Assembly: GCA_017615615.1 (NCBI GenBank)
Contig: JAFZZW010000051.1
Coordinates: forward strand, 1 to 47,085
Origin: Bacteroidales bacterium
Lineage (GTDB): Bacteria; Bacteroidota; Bacteroidia; Bacteroidales; UBA932
DNA length: 47,085 nt
Direction: 5' to 3'
Under the pieces are notes generated by a model that was not told where the DNA came from, made no database searches, and worked only from the letters and a program-made list of their open reading frames with translations. Numbering within the stretch: position 1 is the stretch's first letter; each line of letters starts with the position of its first letter. A program made the translations under genes and the position numbers. Below, piece by piece: positions 41,172 to 47,085 of this stretch.

Positions 41172-41290
41172 GGCGCAGGTCCCCCGACGTTTGGCGCAGG
41201 TTTGCTTTTTGCCCCGGGACTTGCGCCACTACAGTTCACATAGTGGCGATTTGCGGCGCAGCTCCCTCCACTTTTATCAAACCTGCGCCA
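41172..41290 (+). repeat. Left 119-bp inverted repeat (REP/BIME-like) next to the RAYT gene
   Basis: This segment is the reverse complement of 43623-43741 with a single mismatch (118/119). It contains several hairpins built from the unit GGCGCAGGT or its complement: CGCCACTA (41224-41231) pairs perfectly with TAGTGGCG (41241-41248) across a 9-base loop, and further arms TGGCGCAGGT/ACTTGCGCCA and GGCGCAG/CTGCGCC flank it. It starts 33 bases beyond the transposase stop codon. Confidence 0.92.
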
Positions 41291-41322
41291 GGCGTCTCCC
41301 TTCTACCATCCCCCACTATGAG

Positions 41323-42243
41323 CTACCTGATTCGCAGGATACCTGCAACATCTTCCCGGCTTAGCATGATGCATCTGGCCAGCTGCGGGACAGAGGTATT
41401 ATAGCTATGATAAAGGTGCGGAACAATACGGGTTTTCATCTCCATGCTCAATCCGGAAATATCGATGTTGAACCATTTGTGAGATAATTCTTCTACCGTT
41501 TTCCTGAATTCATTGTCACTTCGCCTGATGCGTGGACCGGTAACCAGTTTAAAGTCCATTTCAGCGCAGTTCACAGAACCGATTGTTTTAAGAAAGAATG
41601 CCTGATCATTATTGAATGCCCGTTCTGCATAATTATGGTCGCAAGCCGAGGCAGTTATGAGCCTCCCCTCAATGTCCACTTTCCATGGTACGCGTTTAAG
41701 GTCGGCGTGAGTATGGAAAAGAAATTCCTTTTCCCTTCTGGTCATCGAAGCTACGGGGGTGGCAGACATGTCCGTCCGGGCGGAAGAGAACATCGCTCCA
41801 TATGAAGACCATTTGTAATCGCCAACGGCAACACCGGCATCAAGGGCGTTTCTTGGAACATATGCCAGAGCGTTTCTCAGATACCAGTCGGTATCGAGAT
41901 ATATGACTTTGACATCGCTGCGAACAAGAGTATTATGCTCGTGATACTTGTTAGCAAGGTACTGAGAATGATCCTTTTTAATCGCAGCAGCAACGTTTCT
42001 GGCCTGCGACATGTCAGTTGAAAGTACGATGAGGTGTCCGTGATTGGACATCTCTATATCTGCAACGACGATGGAATTGTTGCTCCAGGCAGAAACGTAA
42101 AACCTTTTTTGCAGGGCATCATAGTCTTCATCGTCGCGGCAAATCAGCGTGGATTCCATTCCTTCCAGGCTGATATGGAACGGGTATACCTTCTGAATGC
42201 TTCCATCCGGGAGCTCTCTGTGATGGATTCTGCGGAAAGCCAT
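41323..42243 (-). CDS. Y1 REP-associated tyrosine transposase (RAYT-like)
   Basis: 306 residues. The HUH motif is EMSNHGHLIV (His68, His70), the typical metal site of Y1 transposases. Candidate catalytic tyrosines are Tyr95 and Tyr100 in HSQYLANKYHEH. YLRNALAYVPRNALDAG and YKWSSYGAMF match the conserved Y-x-x-x-NP-x-AG and WSSY region of RAYTs. The C-terminal ~100 residues (FRKTVEELSHKWF, SVPQLARCIMLSREDVAGILRI) look like a helix-turn-helix arm that may bind the hairpins. RAYTs are single-copy relatives of IS200/IS605 transposases that act on REP palindromes; the palindromic repeats on either side of this locus agree with that. It looks less GC-rich than its neighbours, which suggests transfer. 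Confidence 0.85.
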   Translation of the reverse strand: MAFRRIHHRELPDGSIQKVYPFHISLEGMESTLICRDDEDYDALQKRFYVSAWSNNSIVVADIEMSNHGHLIVLSTDMSQARNVAAAIKKDHSQYLANKYHEHNTLVRSDVKVIYLDTDWYLRNALAYVPRNALDAGVAVGDYKWSSYGAMFSSARTDMSATPVASMTRREKEFLFHTHADLKRVPWKVDIEGRLITASACDHNYAERAFNNDQAFFLKTIGSVNCAEMDFKLVTGPRIRRSDNEFRKTVEELSHKWFNIDISGLSMEMKTRIVPHLYHSYNTSVPQLARCIMLSREDVAGILRIR

Positions 42244-42420
42244 GTCATCTTATTATATGTTGGTCAAACTTCATTGTTGACGTTACAAAGGAAAGCATAA
42301 TTACCCGTTTCCTTCTGTTTTGTAACACTTAAGTGTAAAAGCCGGGCTGTAAGTAATCCAGGGGCTATTATGTAAAACTCCAGAATGAAAAAATGCTGTC
42401 AATTTTTTGCACTTTTTGAA

Positions 42421-42428
42421 TATATTTG
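42421..42428 (+). promoter_or_regulatory. -7 promoter element of the DUF819 gene, 4 bases from the ATG
   Basis: TATATTTG fits TAnnTTTG and is followed by CAGT and the ATG at 42433. A run of T with TTTTTTG ends at 42409, but its spacing (11) is too short for a -33. If the promoter is used, the upstream in-frame ATG at 42385 is excluded and the mRNA is leaderless. Confidence 0.5.
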
Positions 42429-42432
42429 CAGT

Positions 42433-43611
42433 ATGAGTATCGCTCTGAACGTTGTTTGGTTGCTGTTTTATCTGGTGGTTCCGGCCGGGGTAATCTGGCT
42501 GTGCCGCAGGAGCCGGGCGGTGGAGCGCATCGGGGCAATACTGATGCTCTATATCATCGGACTGCTGGCGGGCAATCTGCTGATTTATCCATTCGATGGG
42601 GCGGCAAAGGCTCTCTTCCCCCTGCAGGATGCGCTTACGAGCGTCACCATTCCGCTGGCGATGCCGCTGATACTTTTTGCCTGCAATTTCCGCGGCACTC
42701 CGGTGAAGAAGGCACTCGCTTCATTGGTCATCGGCCTTGTCTCCGTTTTGTCTGTGTCCGTGGCGGGCTATTTCCTGCTCAGGGATCATCTGGGCCCTCA
42801 GGCACCTGCCATCGCCGGCATGAGCGTGGGCGTCTATACCGGAGGCACGCCCAATCTTGCGGCCATAAAGATGATGCTGGGAGTCCCGGAAGATACTTAT
42901 CTGCTGATGAATTCGTTCGACATGCTGGTAAGCTTCGTCTATCTTGTCTTCCTGATGGCTGCCGGAATCAGGCTGGCGCGCATCATCCTCCCTTTCGAGA
43001 TCTCCGGCAAGCGACAGCAGAGCGAGGGAATAATCTCCGATACGATGACACGTTCCGAGACCAGCATGTACCGCGGAATCTTTTCCCGGGAACACCGGGG
43101 CGGGACGCTCAAGGCAATCGGCCTGGCAGTGCTGATTGCGGGCGCCGGCATAGGCCTGTCATTCCTGATTACCGGAAGCATCAATATGATTGTCCTTATA
43201 CTGACCCTCACCACCCTGTCCATCGCGGCGTCATTCCTGCCTGCGGTTCGCAGTTGGCGGAAGAGTTATGATGCCGGGATGTATCTGGTGCTGATTTTCA
43301 GCGTCGTGGTGGCATCGATGGTCGATATCCGCAGCCTCGACCTGCACAGTGGAGTGTGGCTGCTGGCCTTCATCGCATTCGTCATCTTCGGATCCCTGCT
43401 GCTGCAGATACTGCTGAGCCGCCTGTTCCGGATCGATGCAGACACCGCGGTAATCACTTCCGTAGCGATGATCAACTCACCTCTCTTTGTTCCGATGATT
43501 GCCGACCGGATGAAGAACCGCCAGGTCATCATCACCGGAATAACCATCGGCATAATAGGCTACGCTGCAGGCAATTATCTTGGCGCTCTGCTGGCTGGTC
43601 TTCTGGGTTGA
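42433..43611 (+). CDS. DUF819 family integral membrane protein, probable transporter
   Basis: 392 residues if started at ATG 42433 (MSIALNVVW); an in-frame ATG at 42385 would add 16 residues (MKKCCQFFALFEYICS) and is less likely because the -7 element overlaps that stretch. About ten hydrophobic helices are visible. Family motifs: VTIPLAMPLILFACNF near residue 75, GMSVGVYTGGTPNLAAIKMMLG near 140 (the conserved GGTPN), and a mirrored second half with FGSLLLQILLSRLFRID and AMINSPLFVPMIADRM. DUF819 proteins are distant relatives of anion or keto-acid permeases; the substrate is unknown. Transcribed away from the transposase gene, and ends 11 bases before the right inverted repeat. Confidence 0.85.
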   Translation: MSIALNVVWLLFYLVVPAGVIWLCRRSRAVERIGAILMLYIIGLLAGNLLIYPFDGAAKALFPLQDALTSVTIPLAMPLILFACNFRGTPVKKALASLVIGLVSVLSVSVAGYFLLRDHLGPQAPAIAGMSVGVYTGGTPNLAAIKMMLGVPEDTYLLMNSFDMLVSFVYLVFLMAAGIRLARIILPFEISGKRQQSEGIISDTMTRSETSMYRGIFSREHRGGTLKAIGLAVLIAGAGIGLSFLITGSINMIVLILTLTTLSIAASFLPAVRSWRKSYDAGMYLVLIFSVVVASMVDIRSLDLHSGVWLLAFIAFVIFGSLLLQILLSRLFRIDADTAVITSVAMINSPLFVPMIADRMKNRQVIITGITIGIIGYAAGNYLGALLAGLLG

Positions 43612-43622
43612 GAGTGCCATAG

Positions 43623-43741
43623 TGGCGCAGGTTTGATAAAAGTGGAGGGAGCTGCGCCGCAAATCGCCACTATGTGAACTGTAGTGGCGCAAGTCCCGGG
43701 GCAAAAAGCAAACCTGCGCCAAACGTCGGGAGACCTGCGCC
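43623..43741 (-). repeat. Right 119-bp inverted repeat (REP/BIME-like) after the DUF819 gene
   Basis: Inverted copy of 41172-41290 with one difference. On the plus strand it contains GTAG (43681-43684) directly before an imperfect hairpin, TGGCGCAAGT (43685-43694) and ACCTGCGCCA (43712-43721, 9 of 10 pairs), which recalls the GTAG-plus-palindrome form of REP elements bound by RAYT enzymes. CGCCACTA (43665-43672) and TAGTGGCG (43682-43689) form the second stem. Confidence 0.92.
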
Positions 43742-43746
43742 AAAAT

Positions 43747-43804
43747 CATCTGTCAGGACAATGTGGGAGGCGCCATGTCGCCGGATGCTGTACGGTGACA
43801 GATG
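43747..43804. repeat. Short inverted repeat between DUF819 repeat and DUF5686 gene
   Basis: CATCTGTCA (43747-43755) and TGACAGATG (43796-43804) are perfect 9-bp inverted arms with a 40-base interior. They lie in the 212-base gap 43612-43823, which otherwise contains only the 119-bp repeat. Neither arm has a T-tract, so it is not a standard terminator. Confidence 0.5.
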
Positions 43805-43823
43805 CGGACTGACAGGCCCGAGC

Positions 43824-46439
43824 CTAGAATCGTATCTCCATGCCGATGTTGATGGCGTTGGGGAGCCAGGAGGGGACTTTGTCCCAGCCGGGGCCTTCGC
43901 CGGCCTCGCCGAGGGCGCCGCGGATGTTCCACAGGGGCTGGGCGCCGCGGGGGATGACGGTTGTACCGTCCGGGAGGGTCCTTTCACGGTGGGTGACGCG
44001 CCATATGAAGTCGACGCGCAGGAGACGGAAGATGTTGGACAGACCGGCGCCCAGCTCGATGTAGGGCACGCCGTTGAGCCCCTGGGTCATCAGGCCGTCC
44101 CGGTTGGTGGGAAACATCATCAGTGCTCCGTATTCCGGCGAGCTGCCGTTGTTCTCGTCACGCAGGCTCCCGTACGCAATCTTGGCCGTGAATTCCTCAC
44201 GCAGCTGCAGCTCGCGGATCAGGGGAATCTTTCCCAGGAAGAACCCGTTGAATGTATGATACCAGAGCAGCGTGGCCCAGGTGTCGGAGGCGAACTCGAA
44301 GTACTCCATGCATGAGAAGGCGCTCTTGTCGGTCATGATGGTGGCGTTGCCCTGATAAAGGTTGAGCACCGGCCAGGGCACCTGCCCCACTATGGTTCCC
44401 AGACGCAGATGCGTATCCGACATGCCCACAGGCGGGACGCGGAACTTCCAGTCCACATGGATCTGAGGCATGAAGAATCCTATGTCGCCGGGCCTTATGC
44501 CTGGAATGGAGCCCTGCAGGTCGAGGCTGACAATAGGATAATCAGTATGGACGTACGTCTTGTTGAAGTACCCGCGGTTGACAGTCTCTTCCTTGGAGAA
44601 ACGCACCTTGAGCCTCAGTTCGTTGGTGGCGATGCTCTCCACCTGGGTGCCGTCCCACTTCTGCATCTGGGCGAAAGGACTTGAGTAGTACCGTTTGAGC
44701 GCAATCCCCGCCACGCCGTTGACCTGCATGCTGAATTCGTGGTCATAACGCACGGAGAACTCGCTGCTGGGCGCCGGCTTGGATTCCTTGCCCCACAGGG
44801 AACTGATTATGTTGCCGCTCGTGAGGTTGCTGCGGCCTTTGCCCAGCTGGTGGACGTCGTACTCCGCCACCGCCGTAAGCTTGCGCTGCGGCTCCTTCTG
44901 GAACAGCTGCTCGTATGTGACGTTACCCTTCCAGGGACGGCCGTTCTTGTCGTCGAAGCTGTACGCCCCGTATGCGGATATCCTGAATTTCTGGCTGAAG
45001 TCCTTGGACGTATGCAGGCCCAATTGCAACCGCACGCCCTCCAGGCTGTTGTTGGAATACATCTGGGCGACGGGGCCGATACCGACAGGTCCTATGTCGA
45101 AGTAATTGGTGGCGGCGGTGTAGCCGATCTTGTACACCGTCTTGTACAACGGCGCCTGCTGCACCTCGTCCACCATCTTGTAGATGCTCTTTTCGTGGTC
45201 CGTAAGCTCGACGGGGCGGGTCTGCGCCCAGAAGGCCTCGTCCTTATGGTTGGAATCGGGCAGGACCTTGACCTTGCCGTCGGCAGTAGGCATGTTCTCG
45301 ATGGGCGAGAAGTCGACGTCGGAATACTGCAGCTGGCGCGTGCCGATGACTGACATCATGCGGGTGGAGTCGCCCAGCGCGATGGAGAAGTCGGCATAGA
45401 GCCTGTCGGCGCTGAAGAACCATGTAGAGTCCTCCAGACGCTGGTAGTCGGCCTCGATAACGATGTCGCGGAGCCAGTTGACGTTGCCTCCCCTCATCAT
45501 CTTGGCCCTGATGCTCTTGATGGCGAATTCCTCGGCGTCGATACGCATCTCGCCGTCGAACGCAGGGCTGGAGATGCCGTCCTTGGGATGATAGCGGACG
45601 ACGTAGGTCTTGCGTCCGTCCATCTTGAGGGAATCGACTATGAAGTAATTGTAGAACAGCAGACCGCTGTACTGGGTGGGCGAAGGGAATTCGACGTCGA
45701 AGCAGTTGACGAAAGGCCGGTAGAAATTGGCCTTGAGGTGCATGCTGCCGGTGAATTGCGTCAGGAGGTTGTTCTTGGGGTTGATGCCGGAGATGCGGTT
45801 GGCGATGATGGTTTCGTTGTCCTCGCGGGGATTGAGGGTATGGCGCCGCTCCACGTACGTTTCCGACAGCATGGCGGGCAGGAAAGGCACGCCGCTCACC
45901 GAAGATGTGTCCATATAGTCGAACACGAAACCGAACTGGTCGTTGAACCATTTGGCGCTCAGCTGCTCCTTGGCGTGCGTAATGTCCATCTCCATCTTGT
46001 TGTACACCTTGCAGGTGAAATAAGGACGGAGGTCTGGGTCGTTGCGTTCGCTGTGGGACTCTATGTTGCGGAGGAGCCTCTTGATGCGACGGTTGTCCGG
46101 CTTGACGAGGGCGCCGCTTAGGCGGTTGTCCGTAAGGTGCATGCGGAACTCGACCTCGTTGAAGGCGCCCTGGTGGATGGTCTTCTCGACGGTGTCGTAT
46201 CCGAGCAGCTGGCAGACCAGGACGGACACAGGCTCGCGGGTCTCGAGGGTGAATTTGCCGTCGATGTCGGCGGTGAGGCCTATGGTGGTGTCCTTGAAGT
46301 AGATACCTGCAAACGGAACCGGCTCTCCGGTGTCGGCGTCCACGACTGTGCCGCGCACCTTGGTAGTGCTGCGTGTCTGGGCGCCCAGCGACAGTGCCGC
46401 CAGGAATACCAACAGTATTGCAAGTAATACTTTCTTCAT
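43824..46439 (-). CDS. DUF5686 outer-membrane protein with carboxypeptidase-like regulatory domain
   Basis: 871 residues from MKKVLLAILLVFLAALSLGAQ (signal peptide); an in-frame ATG at 46451 would lie inside the -7 element, so 46439 is used. Residues ~27-110 are a carboxypeptidase-regulatory-like beta domain (VRGTVVDADTGEPVPFAGIYF). The rest matches DUF5686, a large Bacteroidetes family: KRLLRNIESHSERNDPD, PYFTCKVYNKMEMDI, then a C-terminal barrel-like half with many alternating strands ending in NIGMEIRF with terminal Phe. It is probably an outer-membrane beta-barrel with an unknown role. A single gene between the RAYT unit and ispE. Confidence 0.88.
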   Translation of the reverse strand: MKKVLLAILLVFLAALSLGAQTRSTTKVRGTVVDADTGEPVPFAGIYFKDTTIGLTADIDGKFTLETREPVSVLVCQLLGYDTVEKTIHQGAFNEVEFRMHLTDNRLSGALVKPDNRRIKRLLRNIESHSERNDPDLRPYFTCKVYNKMEMDITHAKEQLSAKWFNDQFGFVFDYMDTSSVSGVPFLPAMLSETYVERRHTLNPREDNETIIANRISGINPKNNLLTQFTGSMHLKANFYRPFVNCFDVEFPSPTQYSGLLFYNYFIVDSLKMDGRKTYVVRYHPKDGISSPAFDGEMRIDAEEFAIKSIRAKMMRGGNVNWLRDIVIEADYQRLEDSTWFFSADRLYADFSIALGDSTRMMSVIGTRQLQYSDVDFSPIENMPTADGKVKVLPDSNHKDEAFWAQTRPVELTDHEKSIYKMVDEVQQAPLYKTVYKIGYTAATNYFDIGPVGIGPVAQMYSNNSLEGVRLQLGLHTSKDFSQKFRISAYGAYSFDDKNGRPWKGNVTYEQLFQKEPQRKLTAVAEYDVHQLGKGRSNLTSGNIISSLWGKESKPAPSSEFSVRYDHEFSMQVNGVAGIALKRYYSSPFAQMQKWDGTQVESIATNELRLKVRFSKEETVNRGYFNKTYVHTDYPIVSLDLQGSIPGIRPGDIGFFMPQIHVDWKFRVPPVGMSDTHLRLGTIVGQVPWPVLNLYQGNATIMTDKSAFSCMEYFEFASDTWATLLWYHTFNGFFLGKIPLIRELQLREEFTAKIAYGSLRDENNGSSPEYGALMMFPTNRDGLMTQGLNGVPYIELGAGLSNIFRLLRVDFIWRVTHRERTLPDGTTVIPRGAQPLWNIRGALGEAGEGPGWDKVPSWLPNAINIGMEIRF

Positions 46440-46448
46440 AAAGGGCCG

Positions 46449-46456
46449 CAAATATA
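46449..46456 (-). promoter_or_regulatory. -7 promoter element of the DUF5686 gene
   Basis: TATATTTG on the minus strand (46456-46449), 9 bases before the ATG at 46439. It lies in the 21-base gap behind ispE; the -33 region would fall inside the end of ispE and shows no clear TTG. A leader of only a few bases is predicted. Confidence 0.5.
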
Positions 46457-46460
46457 CGGA

Positions 46461-47085
46461 TTATTTCCGGAAAAGGCCGAATACGGCCGAGCCGGAGCCT
46501 GACATTGCCGCATAAATCGCGCCACGATCGTAGAACCGCTGTTTGAGGGCCGCGATTTCCGGGTGCTTTGCAAAGACTCCCCTCTCGAAATCGTTGACTA
46601 CGCAGTCTTTCCACTGCTCCACCGGGGCACGGAGCGCTTCGCGCAAAGAGACATCTTCATGCGAGGGGATTTCTCGACTCCGGGCAAAGCCCTCCGCTCG
46701 AAATGACATACCTGTAAAGACCGGGCTTACTTCCTCTGTCATTTCGAGCGGAGCGGAGCGGAGTCGAGAAATCCCCTCGCGGGGAATGACCTCCGAATAG
46801 GCCTCGCGGGTGCTGACCGCGACCGGCAGGCCGGTGGCGGCGTCCAGGGGAATCTCCACCCGCAGCTCATATGCGGAAAGGTCGAGCTCGAACGGCTCGA
46901 GGATTTCGCCGCGGCCGGTGGCAAACATCGCCTGGCACAGGCTCGGGGCGTAAGCGGCGGTGATATCCTGGTGGTGCAGGTGGATAAAAAACGCGCAGTC
47001 GGAGCCGAGGCGGGCGGCATATGCGGCGAGGGCGGCGTCGCTGAGGGGGAGGGAGCCGATGTCGCGCAGGGCCTTCAGCATGAAG
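46461..47085 (-). CDS. ispE: 4-diphosphocytidyl-2-C-methyl-D-erythritol kinase, 5' part outside window
   Basis: The C-terminal ~207 residues of a GHMP-family kinase of the non-mevalonate isoprenoid pathway; it phosphorylates CDP-methylerythritol at the 2-hydroxyl with ATP. The frame runs off the right edge. Visible motifs: AARLGSDCAFFIH (GHMP motif with the catalytic Asp in GSDxxFF), VEIPLDAATGLPVAVSTREAYSEVIP (substrate strand, threonine-rich in most homologs), VNDFERGVFAKHPEI and the C-terminal AMSGSGSAVFGLF. Between STREAYSEV and the helix that leads to VNDFE lies an extra ~40-residue segment (visible residues ~101-140) encoded by a palindromic repeat at 46662-46779; it has no counterpart in ordinary IspE. 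The frame is intact, so the gene is probably functional. Confidence 0.9.
   Translation of the reverse strand, partial: FMLKALRDIGSLPLSDAALAAYAARLGSDCAFFIHLHHQDITAAYAPSLCQAMFATGRGEILEPFELDLSAYELRVEIPLDAATGLPVAVSTREAYSEVIPREGISRLRSAPLEMTEEVSPVFTGMSFRAEGFARSREIPSHEDVSLREALRAPVEQWKDCVVNDFERGVFAKHPEIAALKQRFYDRGAIYAAMSGSGSAVFGLFRK
46662..46779. repeat. Palindromic repeat element inserted in frame within ispE
   Basis: The arms 46662-46708 and 46737-46779 are near-perfect inverted copies: CGAGGGGATTTCTCGACTCC begins the left arm, and GGAGTCGAGAAATCCCCTCG (46760-46779) ends the right arm as its exact complement. Inward, CGCTCGAAATGACA pairs with TGTCATTTCGAGCG. The middle parts differ by short GGAGC-type repeats. 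The 118-base element stays open in the ispE frame. Confidence 0.88.

Noticed and set aside
42385..42432. Upstream start for the DUF819 protein at 42385
   Set aside because: The -7 element TATATTTG lies inside this stretch, and the added residues (Cys/Phe-rich) are not typical of the family N-terminus; not fully excluded.
41172..43741. CRISPR array reading of the repeated GGCGCAGGT units
   Set aside because: Units are irregularly spaced, in both orientations and part of nested palindromes, with no cas genes.
43747..43804. Inverted repeat CATCTGTCA/TGACAGATG as terminator
   Set aside because: The 40-base interior and absence of a T-tract do not fit a rho-independent terminator; listed only as a repeat.
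1..47085. tRNA, rRNA or known riboswitch genes
   Set aside because: No cloverleaf, rRNA core or known riboswitch consensus was recognised by eye; a covariance-model scan would be needed to exclude weak cases.

Overview
The window reads as a chromosome segment of a Bacteroidetes bacterium, most likely order Bacteroidales. The evidence is a SusC/SusD pair, a hybrid two-component regulator, many lipoproteins with short lipoboxes, DUF5686 and DUF5107 proteins, and promoters of the Bacteroides type (TTG, 19-21 bp, TAnnTTTG). The flanks are GC-rich; the central glycan locus and the Y1 transposase gene look less so. A Rikenellaceae-like genus would fit, but that is a guess.

Layout. Positions 1-6358 hold core metabolism: a fused 3-dehydroquinate dehydratase/EPSP synthase (cut by the window edge), a small lipoprotein, a purine operon guaB-guaA-adenosine deaminase on the minus strand, and a NUC-type nuclease. 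Positions 6416-35046, continuing to 37040, are one large polysaccharide utilization locus (PUL) in two divergent arms. The minus arm runs from about 27050 to 6416: small peptide, GLUG lipoprotein, fimbrillin-like lipoprotein, SusC, SusD, two beta-propeller (BNR) lipoproteins with CBM9-like tails, a second small peptide, a second GLUG lipoprotein, a DUF5107-TPR protein, a third small peptide and a clan GH-A glycosidase. The plus arm (32174-37040) holds a third BNR/CBM9-like lipoprotein, an aldose 1-epimerase lipoprotein and a GH127-type beta-L-arabinofuranosidase, joined by 4-base stop/start overlaps. Between the arms sit the hybrid two-component regulator (28153-32052) and an Rpn/PDDEXK_2 nuclease (27249-28136). 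A GH2 enzyme with its own promoter follows at 37111. The enzyme set suggests an arabinose-bearing plant glycan, by inference only.

Positions 38932-40977 carry a lipoprotein, a membrane-anchored coiled-coil protein and purine nucleoside phosphorylase. Positions 41172-43741 are a unit bounded by 119-bp inverted repeats (118/119 identical) that enclose a Y1 (RAYT-like) transposase gene and a DUF819 membrane protein gene. The window ends with a DUF5686 outer-membrane protein and the 3' part of ispE, which carries an in-frame palindromic repeat insertion.

The strongest new signals are: (1) an 18-bp element, AATTGACCGTTTTCTTTT, placed exactly 22 bp before TATTTTTG at both PUL arms, a candidate operator for the hybrid regulator; (2) three very small genes (43, 43 and 53 codons) embedded in the PUL operon with tight or overlapping junctions; (3) the inverted-repeat-bounded RAYT/DUF819 unit with REP-like hairpins; (4) the palindromic insertion inside ispE; (5) -7 promoter elements only 3-5 bases before several start codons, predicting leaderless mRNAs; (6) a GMP synthase lacking its glutaminase domain next to an IMP dehydrogenase lacking its CBS pair.
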